Of a stretch of 64,000 bases of DNA, positions 43,948 to 53,311 are shown in pieces. A program made the translations under genes and the position numbers. The notes under the pieces were generated by a model. That model was given only the letters and a program-made list of their open reading frames with translations, did not search any database and was not told the origin of the DNA. How positions within the stretch are numbered: the first letter of the stretch is position 1; each line of letters starts with the position of its first letter. Source of the stretch: Spirosoma fluviale (GTDB lineage Bacteria; Bacteroidota; Bacteroidia; Cytophagales; Spirosomataceae); assembly GCF_900230225.1 (NCBI RefSeq), contig NZ_OCNH01000001.1, positions 2,542,001 to 2,606,000 on the forward strand. Direction: 5' to 3'.

Positions 43948-45846
43948 CTACACCAATGCAACTTCATCTACATCTTTTTCGACGCGAAGGTTGTCGATGA
44001 TGAATCGCTGCCGGTCGGGTGTGTTTTTACCCATATAGTAGCTAAGCAACTTGGGTACAGATGTTTCTTTCTCCATGATAACCGGCTCCAGACGCATATT
44101 TTCGCCGATAAACAAGCCGAACTCATCAGGAGAAATTTCACCAAGTCCTTTAAACCGGGTTATTTCAACTTTTTTAGCGGCTTTGGTCAGCTTATCAATC
44201 GCTTTCTGTTTCTCGTCTTCCGAGTAGCAATAGGTTGTCTCTTTATGATTTTTTGGATTACGTACCCGAAATAGGGGCGTTTCGAGAATATACAAATGCC
44301 CGTTACGCACCAGATCGGGGAAAAACTGGAGAAAGAACGTCAGCATCAGCAGGCGGATGTGCATCCCATCAACGTCGGCATCGGTCGCAATAACGATCCG
44401 ATTATACCGCAATCCTTCCAGGCCATCCTCAATATCGAGTGCGTGTTGAAGAAGGTTAAACTCTTCATTCTCATACACTACTTTTTTGGTCAGGCCGAAG
44501 CAGTTGAGCGGCTTACCCCGCAAACTAAAAACGGCCTGCGACTGCACATTGCGGGATTTGGTAATGGAACCACTCGCCGAATCTCCCTCGGTGATGAACA
44601 GGGTCGACTGGTAGCGATCATCAGCTTTCAAATCGGGCAGGTGATTACGGCAGTCGCGTAATTTTTTGTTGTGAAGGCTGGCCTTCTTGGCTCGGTCATT
44701 GGCCAGTTTCTTAATACCAGCCAACTCCTTGCGTTCCCGTTCCGATTGTTCGATCCGCTTTTTAAGGGCATCCCGAACGGCAGGGTTCATGTGCAGAAAA
44801 TCATCCAGACGCTCCTTTACAAAATCTTTAACAAACGAGCTTACGGATTGCGCATTCGGCTCGGGCGACATGTTCTGCGAACCGAGTTTTGTTTTCGTCT
44901 GTGATTCAAAGACGGGTTCCTGCACCCGAATACTAACGGCCGCAATGATTGACGAGCGGATATCCGACACCTCATAATTTTTATCGAAGTGGCGTCGAAC
45001 CGTTTCCACAACGGCTTCTTTAAGGGCGTTGAGATGCGTACCTCCCTGCGTGGTATACTGCCCGTTTACGAACGAATAATATTCCTCTCCATACTGATTC
45101 CCGTGGGTCATCGCTATTTCGAGGTCATTCCCTTTCAGGTGGATAATTGGATACCGCAGCGAATCTTCGTCTTTCTTCGTTTTGTCACGAAGCAGGTCGA
45201 GGAGTCCATTTTGCGAGAGGTATTTCTGCTTGTTGAACGAGATGGTCAGACCCGCATTCAGGTAGCAGTAGTTCCAGATCATGTTCTCCAGAAACTGGGG
45301 TATGAAATGAAAATTCTTGAAGACCGTATCATCCGGCTCAAAGCAGATCAGGGTGCCGTTTCGCTCTGTCGTGACATCTTCGCCCCGCTGCTTGAGCTCA
45401 CCCCGGTCAAATTCGGCCCAAACCGTTTTACCCTCCCGGAACGACTGAACCCGGAAATAACTGGACAGTGCGTTGACCGCTTTTGTACCAACCCCGTTCA
45501 GTCCCACCGATTTCTGGAAAGCCCCGGAATCGTATTTACCACCCGTGTTAATTTTAGAAACCACTTCAACAACCTTACCAAGCGGGATGCCACGGCCAAA
45601 GTCGCGTACCTCAACCCGATGGTCCGTTACACGCACGTCTATGATTTTACCAAAGCCCATCACGTGCTCATCGATGCAATTGTCGATGGTTTCTTTGATC
45701 AGTACATAGATGCCGTCATCGGCAGCCGAGCCATCACCAAGTTTACCGATATACATACCGGGCCGCAGGCGGATGTGCTCACGCCAATCCAGCGAGCGGA
45801 TACTATCTTCATTGTATTGAACAGCTTGATTCAGCAATTCTGCCAT
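43948..45846 (-). CDS. parE: Type IIA topoisomerase subunit B (topoisomerase IV ParE-like)
   Basis: A 632-residue ATPase subunit, the length of ParE rather than full GyrB. The GHKL ATPase domain is complete ([27 protein letters not shown]). The Toprim domain carries the catalytic Glu near residue 418 ([14 protein letters not shown]) and the metal-binding [14 protein letters not shown] near 490, and the C-terminus has [14 protein letters not shown]. It works with ParC to decatenate chromosomes. ParC is not in the window. The start ATG is supported by the N-terminus [19 protein letters not shown]. It is divergent from the polysaccharide locus across 248 bp that hold no exact promoter match. Confidence 0.93.
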   Translation of the reverse strand: MAELLNQAVQYNEDSIRSLDWREHIRLRPGMYIGKLGDGSAADDGIYVLIKETIDNCIDEHVMGFGKIIDVRVTDHRVEVRDFGRGIPLGKVVEVVSKINTGGKYDSGAFQKSVGLNGVGTKAVNALSSYFRVQSFREGKTVWAEFDRGELKQRGEDVTTERNGTLICFEPDDTVFKNFHFIPQFLENMIWNYCYLNAGLTISFNKQKYLSQNGLLDLLRDKTKKDEDSLRYPIIHLKGNDLEIAMTHGNQYGEEYYSFVNGQYTTQGGTHLNALKEAVVETVRRHFDKNYEVSDIRSSIIAAVSIRVQEPVFESQTKTKLGSQNMSPEPNAQSVSSFVKDFVKERLDDFLHMNPAVRDALKKRIEQSERERKELAGIKKLANDRAKKASLHNKKLRDCRNHLPDLKADDRYQSTLFITEGDSASGSITKSRNVQSQAVFSLRGKPLNCFGLTKKVVYENEEFNLLQHALDIEDGLEGLRYNRIVIATDADVDGMHIRLLMLTFFLQFFPDLVRNGHLYILETPLFRVRNPKNHKETTYCYSEDEKQKAIDKLTKAAKKVEITRFKGLGEISPDEFGLFIGENMRLEPVIMEKETSVPKLLSYYMGKNTPDRQRFIIDNLRVEKDVDEVALV

Positions 45847-46094
45847 AAGAGATTTTTACGAATAGGCTTAAACGGGCTGTAGACAAGAATAGCCAGTTTA
45901 ACGAAACATTGGAAAAATTATACCTTGAATTTTGGAAACGCGAAAAATTACCACTCAATACGAAACTATTTATAATCCAACAAAAGTTCGCTTACTTTGT
46001 CGACTGAACTGCACTATGTACCACAAGATTCACTTTGTTCGTTAGATACAGGCTTCGTCTTCTACGGTGCCGCGCTGTTCGATTTCTTAAAAAT

Positions 46095-48683
46095 ATGCAA
46101 AATTCAAGACTTTTCCACCTCTCTTCGAAATTTTTTTTTCATTTTTCTGCTGCCTCAGTTCAAGGCCAGTTTAGGGATTTTGTGGTTGTTTTTGCACTAC
46201 TATTAGTGGGCTTTACATCACATGGGCAAATTGCAGTTCCTTCATCCTCAGGGGCAACGATGAGCCCCGGTGGCGCTTCGGGCATACCAGCCACGGCTTT
46301 ACCCAAAGGTGTCAACCCGAACAGTTTACCCAATAACGTCAGACAACAGATAAATGGCCGGACTGGACAGACCCAGACTCCCGCTGGCCGGACATCGCCA
46401 ACTTCTCAGTCCCTTAAAGATAGGAAACAGGCTCCTAATGCAGCCAATCCACAGCTAGCCCCGGGAGATACCACTGATCCGGGACCAATCTCCGATGAAG
46501 AATTCGTCCGGCAGGGTGCCGAGCGCGCACAACGCCGGGAGCAACAGGAAAAACGACAGAAAACGTTTGGCTATTCGCTCTTCAACGATCCGGCAATGGA
46601 GCGCACCTTTGAGCCCAATTTAAACATAGCTACACCCCGCAACTATGTAATCGGCCCCGGCGACCAGATGAATATCCGGATGTACGGGAATTCGGAAATC
46701 GATTTTACCCAGACTGTTTCTGCCGATGGGAATGTCTATTTTGGTCAATCTACCGGTGTTGGTCCAGTATCCGTTTCCGGCCTGACAATTGAGCAGGCGA
46801 AAGCACGGATAACCGATCGGTTGTCCAAGCGGTTTGCCGGCTTGCGCAGTTCCTCCTACGGCCCCCAGAACACGTTCCTTGAGGTATCGCTGGGTGGAAC
46901 GATACGGAGTATACGCGTGTCGGTAACAGGCGATGCTGTTAGACCGGGAACCTATACCCTGTCTTCACTGGCAACGGTAATGAATGCTATTTACCAGGCG
47001 GGTGGCCCCAATGATATTGGCTCCTACCGCCGGGTACAGCTCATTCGCAACAACAAAGTAGCCGCTACGCTCGACCTGTATGATTACCTGCTGAATGGAA
47101 TTCAGCGAAACGATCTTCGCTTACAGGACAACGACAACATTCGATTTACTACGTTCCTCGAAAAAGTTGAGATTACCGGAACCGTAAAACGCGCCAATAT
47201 TTTTGAGATGATGCCGGGCGAAACCCTCGACCGACTTCTGTTCTATGCGGGTGGTTTTGCCGCTCAAGCTTACAAAAGCAGGCTCAAGGTGACCCGACTG
47301 ACCGACCGGGAGGTAAAAGTAATTGATGTAACAACGCCCGAATTCAAAACATTTGAGATTCAGGACGGCGATCTGGTTACGGTTTCCCGTTTGCTTGAAC
47401 GTTTCGAAAACCAGGTCACCATTGAAGGGGCTGTTTTCCGCCCCGGCCAGTACTCACTCGATAAGAACCGAACGCTGAAGGAGCTTATCACCAATGCCGA
47501 GGGACTGAAGGGCGACGCCTTTACCGGACGTGTTACAATTGTTCGTACCCGTGAAGATTTGGCTATCGAAAACCTCTCGATCAATCTGGCCAGTATCCTG
47601 GCGGGCAATGAGGCTGATGTTCCGCTGCAACGGGAAGACCAGATTATTATTCCATCTCGCTTTGATCAGGTGGAACAGGCAACCATTTCGGTGCAGGGCG
47701 AAGTAAATGCCCCGGATACAGATATTCCCTACATTGCCAATATGACCCTGAACGATGTATTACTTCGTACCGGCGGTCTCAAAGAGTCAGCGGCTGCTTC
47801 TATGGTAGAAGTGGTTCGTCGGAAGAAAGATGCCGACCCCCGGTCTCCAACGGCACAAATTGCCGAAACCTTCCGATTCAACGTAGACCGGAACTTATCG
47901 ATCGGAACAGACGCGAACAAGAACTTCATCCTTGAACCTTTCGATCAGGTAATCGTTCGGCGGTCGCCAAACTATGCCGTGCAAACCTATGCCTATGTAT
48001 CTGGTGAGGTTATCATGCCAGGCTCATACCCGATTCGAACTAAAGATCAGAAAGTATCAGATCTGGTTACTCAGGCAGGAGGATTAACCTCTCAGGCCTA
48101 CGTAGAAGGCGCTACGTTGGTTCGCCCGGTCAGGTTGAGTGCCGATGAACTAAAACGGAAGCAAAAGGCCATCGAAGAAGTGGCCGATAATACAACGAAA
48201 ACGATTGTGGAAACGGAGGTCATTACCCCCGATGTTGCCGAAGCTATTGGTATCAATCTAAAAAAGATTCTGGCTAAACCCGGCTCATCAGAAGATATTC
48301 TACTCCAGGAAGGAGATACCCTCCGGATTCCGAAACTCCTCGAAACAGTCCGGATTCAGGGCGAAGTACAACTGCCGAATACCGTCAAATTCCGGGCAGG
48401 AGAAACGTTCCAGGATTACATTTCTCAAACAGGTGGGTTTACATCTAAATCACAGCGTCGGAGAGCGTTTATCATTTACGCCAACGGCTCTGTTGATCGA
48501 ACCCGGAAGTTCATGTTCTTCAATGTCTATCCGCGCGTTGAGCCCGGCTCTGAAATTGTAATACCCAAACGGGCTACTTCGCCACTCACGGCACAACAGA
48601 TTTTGAGTTCGACGGTTGGTATCGCCGGCTCGTTATTGACACTGGTTACAACCCTAATTTTACTTACTCGGGTTAACAACTAA
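46095..48683 (+). CDS. SLBB-domain polysaccharide export protein (Wza-like)
   Basis: An 862-residue outer-membrane/periplasmic export protein. A long N-terminal signal region ends after FVVVFALLLVGFTSHGQ. A Ser/Pro/Gln-rich linker runs to ~residue 130. The Poly_export domain follows (NYVIGPGDQMNIRMYGNSE), then several SLBB repeats (VSVTGDAVRPGTYTLSS, VTIEGAVFRPGQYSL, AYVSGEVIMPGSYPI, VRIQGEVQLPNTVKF). A C-terminal membrane helix (GIAGSLLTLVTTLILLTRV) closes the protein. It is much longer than E. coli Wza, as usual in Bacteroidota. ATG 46095 is chosen over a TTG at 46035. It is the first gene of the surface-glycan locus. Confidence 0.9.
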   Translation: MQNSRLFHLSSKFFFHFSAASVQGQFRDFVVVFALLLVGFTSHGQIAVPSSSGATMSPGGASGIPATALPKGVNPNSLPNNVRQQINGRTGQTQTPAGRTSPTSQSLKDRKQAPNAANPQLAPGDTTDPGPISDEEFVRQGAERAQRREQQEKRQKTFGYSLFNDPAMERTFEPNLNIATPRNYVIGPGDQMNIRMYGNSEIDFTQTVSADGNVYFGQSTGVGPVSVSGLTIEQAKARITDRLSKRFAGLRSSSYGPQNTFLEVSLGGTIRSIRVSVTGDAVRPGTYTLSSLATVMNAIYQAGGPNDIGSYRRVQLIRNNKVAATLDLYDYLLNGIQRNDLRLQDNDNIRFTTFLEKVEITGTVKRANIFEMMPGETLDRLLFYAGGFAAQAYKSRLKVTRLTDREVKVIDVTTPEFKTFEIQDGDLVTVSRLLERFENQVTIEGAVFRPGQYSLDKNRTLKELITNAEGLKGDAFTGRVTIVRTREDLAIENLSINLASILAGNEADVPLQREDQIIIPSRFDQVEQATISVQGEVNAPDTDIPYIANMTLNDVLLRTGGLKESAAASMVEVVRRKKDADPRSPTAQIAETFRFNVDRNLSIGTDANKNFILEPFDQVIVRRSPNYAVQTYAYVSGEVIMPGSYPIRTKDQKVSDLVTQAGGLTSQAYVEGATLVRPVRLSADELKRKQKAIEEVADNTTKTIVETEVITPDVAEAIGINLKKILAKPGSSEDILLQEGDTLRIPKLLETVRIQGEVQLPNTVKFRAGETFQDYISQTGGFTSKSQRRRAFIIYANGSVDRTRKFMFFNVYPRVEPGSEIVIPKRATSPLTAQQILSSTVGIAGSLLTLVTTLILLTRVNN

Positions 48684-48700
48684 ACAGGATTTTTTAGAAT

Positions 48701-49822
48701 ATGGCTTCTACAAACTTATCTGATACAAACAACCCGAACCATCTGGCAGCGACTCGCTCCTTACCCCCCGATCAGATTTCCCCTAAATCGGTGGTATTAA
48801 GTGTCTTTCAGCTGAAGCATGTATTTCGGCGCAACTGGAAGGTATTACTCGTTCTGGTTTTTGTAGGTGGTCTTATCGGGTTCATTTACGACGCATTCCA
48901 TAAAACAAAAATCACCTATACGGGCACCATCATGTTTAACCTGGGTGGTGGCTCATCGGGCGGTGGATTTGGTGGTGAACTAGGCCAGTTAGCGGGTGCG
49001 TTCGGGTTAAGCTCAGGCGCTCCGGATGCCAACATCTTTATTGGCGACAACTTTCTCATTTATGCTAAATCAAGACCCGTTGTCGAAAAAACGTTGATGC
49101 AGACCGATACCATTAATGGGAAAGACACCCTGCTTGTCAATTACTACATTCGCCACAGCGGTATTCGCGACGATGAATGGGAAGACAATGACTCCCTGCG
49201 TGCGTTTTATTTCAAGCGGGCCAAACTACCTAATGAATACACCAGAACCGAACAGCTCGTCATGTCGGACATTTATGCCCGGGTCGAAGGTGAAATAGCC
49301 GTTAAGCAACCCGAGCGAAAATCGTCGTTTATGGAGCTTAGCTGCTTCATGGAGAATGAGAAACTGGCAGCCACCTTTCTGACCAATCACCTCAAAACTA
49401 TTGAGCAGGATTACCAGTCCAAGCAGACGAAGAAAACCCGCGAGATGTACAACCTTCTGAATGACAAAGTGGACTCCCTCGCGGCCCGTTTGACAGGTAC
49501 CGAAAATAAGCTGGCCCAATACCTGGATCAGAACCAGCAGGTGGTTGTTGCCCAGGGACGTATGACCGAAAATAAGCTGACACGAAACTCCGGCTTTCTA
49601 ACGACCCTTTATTACCAGGCACTCCAACAGGCAGACAACATGCGCTTATCCATGATTCGGGAAACGCCGTTGTTTACAATTATCAAACCGGTTTATTATC
49701 CACTTCATGTTGATACAATCAAAACGGCTGGTTTACAGATTGGTATGATCGTTGGTCTGGTGCTTTCTATTCTCATTATTTTTCTGCGAGAAACGTACCG
49801 CTCAGTTATGCAGGAAGCTTAG
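48701..49822 (+). CDS. Chain-length determinant/Wzz-like polysaccharide co-polymerase
   Basis: A 373-residue inner-membrane protein with two terminal helices (NWKVLLVLVFVGGLIGFIYDAF and LQIGMIVGLVLSILIIFL). Between them lie a periplasmic alpha/beta part and a Gln/Lys-rich coiled-coil (residues ~225-300). An unusual Gly-rich run follows the first helix (LGGGSSGGGFGGELGQ). No C-terminal tyrosine-kinase domain is present, so it is a Wzz/KpsE-type rather than a full Wzc, as expected in an ABC-transporter-dependent system. It begins 17 bp after the SLBB gene. Confidence 0.88.
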   Translation: MASTNLSDTNNPNHLAATRSLPPDQISPKSVVLSVFQLKHVFRRNWKVLLVLVFVGGLIGFIYDAFHKTKITYTGTIMFNLGGGSSGGGFGGELGQLAGAFGLSSGAPDANIFIGDNFLIYAKSRPVVEKTLMQTDTINGKDTLLVNYYIRHSGIRDDEWEDNDSLRAFYFKRAKLPNEYTRTEQLVMSDIYARVEGEIAVKQPERKSSFMELSCFMENEKLAATFLTNHLKTIEQDYQSKQTKKTREMYNLLNDKVDSLAARLTGTENKLAQYLDQNQQVVVAQGRMTENKLTRNSGFLTTLYYQALQQADNMRLSMIRETPLFTIIKPVYYPLHVDTIKTAGLQIGMIVGLVLSILIIFLRETYRSVMQEA

Positions 49823-49849
49823 TAATACCATCTTTATTACACAAACACG

Positions 49850-50689
49850 TTGAAAACGCACGAAGTTATCATACAGCCTGGCCGGTCAGAACGTCACTAC
49901 TGGCGCGACCTGTGGCGTAACCGCGAGTTGATGTATATTCTGTCTATGCGGGACGTTTCCGTTCGGTATAAACAGACGGCTCTGGGTACGGCCTGGGGGC
50001 TGATCCGCCCACTCACTACCATGCTGATCATGGTATTTGTATTCAGTAAAATCGCTAAACTACCCGCCGACCCAGGCGTTCCCTACCCACTCATGGTATT
50101 GGGCGGAATAACCGTTTGGACGTTCTTTGCTACGGCCTTTACGCAGATCAGCAATAGCGTGACCATGAACTCCAACCTGGTCACGAAAGTATATTTCCCC
50201 CGCCTGATTATGCCCATTAGTTCTGTGGCAGTCAGCTTTATTGACTTTCTGGTATCGCTGGGCTTATTCATTGTGCTTGCCATCTGGTATCGATTTATTC
50301 CAGACTGGCATTTGCTCATGCTGCCAGCTTTTATCGTGCTGGCCTTATTGGCATCTTTTGCCTTCGGGCTATTTTTTGCGGCTGTTAATGTACGTTTTCG
50401 TGACATTGGCCAGCTTATTCCGTTTATAGTACAGGTGGGTTTCTACATCTGCCCGATAGCCTACAGTAGTCGGTTGGTAGCGGATAAGCAAAACGAATGG
50501 TGGACGCCCTTTTACTGGATGAATCCAATGGTGGGTATAATCGATGGATTTCGCTGGTCATTACTGGGTGAAAAAGCGTACTTTAACCCACAGAGTCTGC
50601 TCATATCCATTGCTATTGTGGGCGTCTGTCTAACCTTATCACTTTACTTCTATCGTAAACGTGAGAATACCTTTGTGGATGATATTTAA
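49850..50689 (+). CDS. ABC transporter permease for polysaccharide export (Wzm-like)
   Basis: A 279-residue ABC-2 type permease with six hydrophobic segments. The N-terminal cytoplasmic region (YWRDLWRNRELMYILSMRDVSVRYKQTALGTAWGLIRP) is a hallmark of Wzm/KpsM-type exporters. It moves a lipid-linked or finished glycan across the inner membrane together with the ATPase encoded next. TTG at 49850 is the start; no ATG lies upstream in frame and the next Met is within the conserved region. It is 27 bp after the chain-length gene and is followed by a 77-bp gap with word-repeats. Confidence 0.93.
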   Translation: MKTHEVIIQPGRSERHYWRDLWRNRELMYILSMRDVSVRYKQTALGTAWGLIRPLTTMLIMVFVFSKIAKLPADPGVPYPLMVLGGITVWTFFATAFTQISNSVTMNSNLVTKVYFPRLIMPISSVAVSFIDFLVSLGLFIVLAIWYRFIPDWHLLMLPAFIVLALLASFAFGLFFAAVNVRFRDIGQLIPFIVQVGFYICPIAYSSRLVADKQNEWWTPFYWMNPMVGIIDGFRWSLLGEKAYFNPQSLLISIAIVGVCLTLSLYFYRKRENTFVDDI

Positions 50690-50732
50690 AGAATTACAAT
50701 TTATTATTTATGACGCGTGGATGGCCCAGGCG

Positions 50733-50765
50733 GCCGTAAACTGTAGATCGTAAATCGTAAATCAA
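50733..50765. repeat. Short degenerate tandem of GTAAATC words
   Basis: CGTAAACTGTAGATCGTAAATCGTAAATC-type sequence in the gap between the permease and ATPase genes; the last units are 8-bp repeats ATCGTAAA. A related piece (TCGTAAACTGTAAATTC) is at 42697-42713, upstream of the sulfite-oxidase-like gene. The mirrored arm (around 50697-50717) is weak. Confidence 0.5.
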
Positions 50766-50766
50766 T

Positions 50767-52026
50767 ATGTCTGTCATTACTGTCGAAAATATAAGCAAGC
50801 AATACATCATTGACCATAAAAAGGGCAAAGGTGCCAATACGCTGCGTGATGTTATTTCAGAAAACTTCCGGTCGCTGTTCGGAAGTAAGAAAGAAAGAGA
50901 TGCCGTTACGCATGAAGAGTTCTGGGCACTTCGCGATGTAAATTTTTCCATTGAGCAGGGCGATCGGGTTGGTATTGTTGGCCACAATGGAGCCGGGAAA
51001 TCAACCATGCTCAAAATTCTGAGCAAAATTATTGAGCCCACAGCCGGCACCGTTCGCATCAAAGGACGGGTAGCCAGCCTCCTCGAAGTAGGCACCGGGT
51101 TCCACCCTGAACTGACTGGTCGGGAAAACATCTACCTCAATGGTTCTCTGCTGGGTATGAGTCGCAGTGAAATCAGAAAGCAATTCGACGAGATCGTGGC
51201 TTTTGCCGGTGTCGAAAAATTCCTCGATACGCCCGTAAAACGTTACTCATCGGGTATGTACGTTCGGCTGGGTTTTGCCATCTCGGCGCACCTGGACCCG
51301 GAAATTATGATCGTAGATGAGGTGTTGGCGGTAGGTGATGCCGAATTTCAGAAGAAAAGCCTTGGCAAAATGCGGGATAATGCGGCCAGTGGTCGAACCG
51401 TTATTTTCGTCAGCCATAACCTTACGGCTGTTCAGGCGCTTTGCAACAAAACGCTTTACTTCGAAAAAGGGCAACTTATTGAACAGGGTGAGACCAATCA
51501 GGTTATTGCTTCCTACCTGAGCAAAGTGTCCAAAACCCGTCTTCTGCGCCATTGGGAAACGCCCGACGAAGCTCCCGGAAATGATCTCGTGCGTGTTCGT
51601 CGGATCGAGCTCGTTCCAGAATACATCGACGACCTCACCCATATTGACGTCCGCACATCGATGAAATTCAGGTTTGAGTTCTGGAGCCTGATGGATCATG
51701 CGAACCTAAACCTGAGCCTGCACCTGAATTCAATGACGGGCGAGTGTATCTTTAACATTGGCACCTTGTCGCAGGCCTTTGGCAAAGGGTTAATTGTCGG
51801 TGAGTGTATCATTCCGGGGTATTTTCTGAATGACGGTTCCTATACAATCTCCATGATGATTGTGAAGGATACGGTTACCCCGTTATTCGTAATGGAAGAA
51901 GGTATTACCTTTGATGTGGAAGATTATCGGGAAGGGATTGCCTGGTACGGAAAATGGCCGGGCTATGTTCGTCCGCAGATACCCTTTCATACAAAAATGC
52001 TGGAAACAGTCACCAGTGAACAATAA
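50767..52026 (+). CDS. Polysaccharide ABC transporter ATPase with C-terminal glycan-binding domain (Wzt-like)
   Basis: A 419-residue ATPase. Residues 1-250 are the nucleotide-binding domain with Walker A GHNGAGKST (~71-79), signature YSSGM and Walker B IMIVDEVLAV (~180-189). Residues ~265-419 form a beta-rich domain like the Wzt C-terminal domain (GECIFNIGTLSQAFGKGL), which in O-antigen systems recognises the modified chain end before export. The glycan is therefore probably capped. It pairs with the permease upstream. The 80 bp before the next gene hold no identified signal. Confidence 0.93.
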   Translation: MSVITVENISKQYIIDHKKGKGANTLRDVISENFRSLFGSKKERDAVTHEEFWALRDVNFSIEQGDRVGIVGHNGAGKSTMLKILSKIIEPTAGTVRIKGRVASLLEVGTGFHPELTGRENIYLNGSLLGMSRSEIRKQFDEIVAFAGVEKFLDTPVKRYSSGMYVRLGFAISAHLDPEIMIVDEVLAVGDAEFQKKSLGKMRDNAASGRTVIFVSHNLTAVQALCNKTLYFEKGQLIEQGETNQVIASYLSKVSKTRLLRHWETPDEAPGNDLVRVRRIELVPEYIDDLTHIDVRTSMKFRFEFWSLMDHANLNLSLHLNSMTGECIFNIGTLSQAFGKGLIVGECIIPGYFLNDGSYTISMMIVKDTVTPLFVMEEGITFDVEDYREGIAWYGKWPGYVRPQIPFHTKMLETVTSEQ

Positions 52027-52109
52027 TTACGTCTATTTAGCAGGTTGTATTTATGACGAACTGCTTTGTACAGCCTGGTTATTGTTGACTCTTATCTATT
52101 AATTGTTTG

Positions 52110-53219
52110 ATGATTAATGTCACGAAATCGTATCTGCCAGAACTTGACGAGTATACCAACTACTTAAAAGGCATCTGGGATCGTGTTCATTTGACGAATG
52201 ATGGGCCACTTCTGCGCAGGCTGGAAGATGAATTGAAAGAGTTTCTGGATGTAAAGTATCTGAAATTCTGCACCAACGGCACCATTGTGCTTCAGATGGC
52301 CCTCAAAGCACTGGATATAAAGAAAGAGGTTATCACGACCCCCTTTTCTTACGTGGCCACTACCAATGCGCTGCTGTGGGAAGGGTGTACCCCCGTATTC
52401 GCTGATATTAGTCCGGATGATTACAACATCGATCCGGAAAAAATCGAACCGCTGATCACGGCCAATACGCAGGCAATCATGGCTACCCACGTGTATGGAA
52501 ATGCCTGCAAGATTGAACAGATTCAGGCCATTGCGGATAAGTATAACCTCAAAGTCATTTACGACGCAGCCCATACATTCGGGGCAAGCTACAAAGGCAA
52601 GTCCATCTTAAGTTATGGTGATCTAAGTACCTGTAGTTTTCACGCGACCAAGGTATTTCATACGGTTGAAGGCGGCTGTATTGTGACCAACAACGCCGAT
52701 ATGGCGCAGAAACTGCACCATATGCGCTCGTTCGGGCATCAAAATGATAACTACTTCGGGGTTGGCATCAACGCTAAGAATTCAGAACTGCATGCAGCAA
52801 TGGGCTTATGCGTCCTGCCAAAAGTACCTGAGTTGATTGCTGCCCGCAAAGAGCGGTTCGGGTATTACGACAGTCAGCTGGATTTCAGTAAGATCACCCG
52901 GCCAACACTGACACCTGATGTTGACTATAACTATGCCTATTACCCGGTGATTTTCGATTCGGAGGAGACACTGCTGCGGGTGGTAGACGCGCTGAAGGCC
53001 GACGACGTTATGCCCCGCCGGTATTTTTACCCTTCGCTCAACACCCTGCCCTTTACATTCAGGCCCGGTTCAACTACGGCTCAACCCTGCCCGGTATCGG
53101 AGGACGTATCCATGCGGGTACTATGCCTGCCGCTCTATCCGGACCTGGCCGAAGCGGATGTTGACCGCATTGTTTCGATTGTAAATCTGACTGTCGGTAT
53201 CGTACCCGAAAGCGTATAA
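52110..53219 (+). CDS. DegT/DnrJ/EryC1/StrS-family sugar aminotransferase
   Basis: A 369-residue PLP-dependent enzyme that converts a keto-sugar nucleotide into an amino sugar. The PLP lysine is K181 in CSFHATKVFHTVEGG. Other family blocks are FCTNGTIVLQMALKAL, TTPFSYVATTNALLWEG and IYDAAHTFGASYKGK. ATG 52110 is preferred over the TTG immediately before. It is close to genes for a WbqC-like protein and a NeuD-like acyltransferase, which suggests an N-acylated amino sugar such as N-acyl perosamine or viosamine; the exact sugar is not determinable. Confidence 0.93.
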   Translation: MINVTKSYLPELDEYTNYLKGIWDRVHLTNDGPLLRRLEDELKEFLDVKYLKFCTNGTIVLQMALKALDIKKEVITTPFSYVATTNALLWEGCTPVFADISPDDYNIDPEKIEPLITANTQAIMATHVYGNACKIEQIQAIADKYNLKVIYDAAHTFGASYKGKSILSYGDLSTCSFHATKVFHTVEGGCIVTNNADMAQKLHHMRSFGHQNDNYFGVGINAKNSELHAAMGLCVLPKVPELIAARKERFGYYDSQLDFSKITRPTLTPDVDYNYAYYPVIFDSEETLLRVVDALKADDVMPRRYFYPSLNTLPFTFRPGSTTAQPCPVSEDVSMRVLCLPLYPDLAEADVDRIVSIVNLTVGIVPESV

Positions 53220-53233
53220 CAGAGCCTGAAACT

Positions 53234-53278
53234 GGCCAATAAACTGACTTTACCAAGTCGGTTTATGAGGCCTTTTTT
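53234..53278 (+). terminator. Terminator after the aminotransferase gene
   Basis: A GGCC-anchored stem of about 16 bp with one bulge and one G-T pair (53234-53250 with 53255-53272) is followed by six T residues. Confidence 0.75.
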
Positions 53279-53311
53279 CATTAGGCGCATCTGTACGAGA
53301 ATTATCTTCCT

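Noticed and set aside
44989..45882. Plus-strand ORF of 297 codons over parE
   Set aside because: Antisense to the conserved ATPase domain of ParE; the translation has no known motif and begins within parE.
45847..46094. Promoter boxes ACTTTG-type in the parE-SLBB gap
   Set aside because: TTACTTTG and TCACTTTG miss the TAnnTTTG consensus at the second base; no site is strong enough to annotate, although a divergent promoter must exist here.
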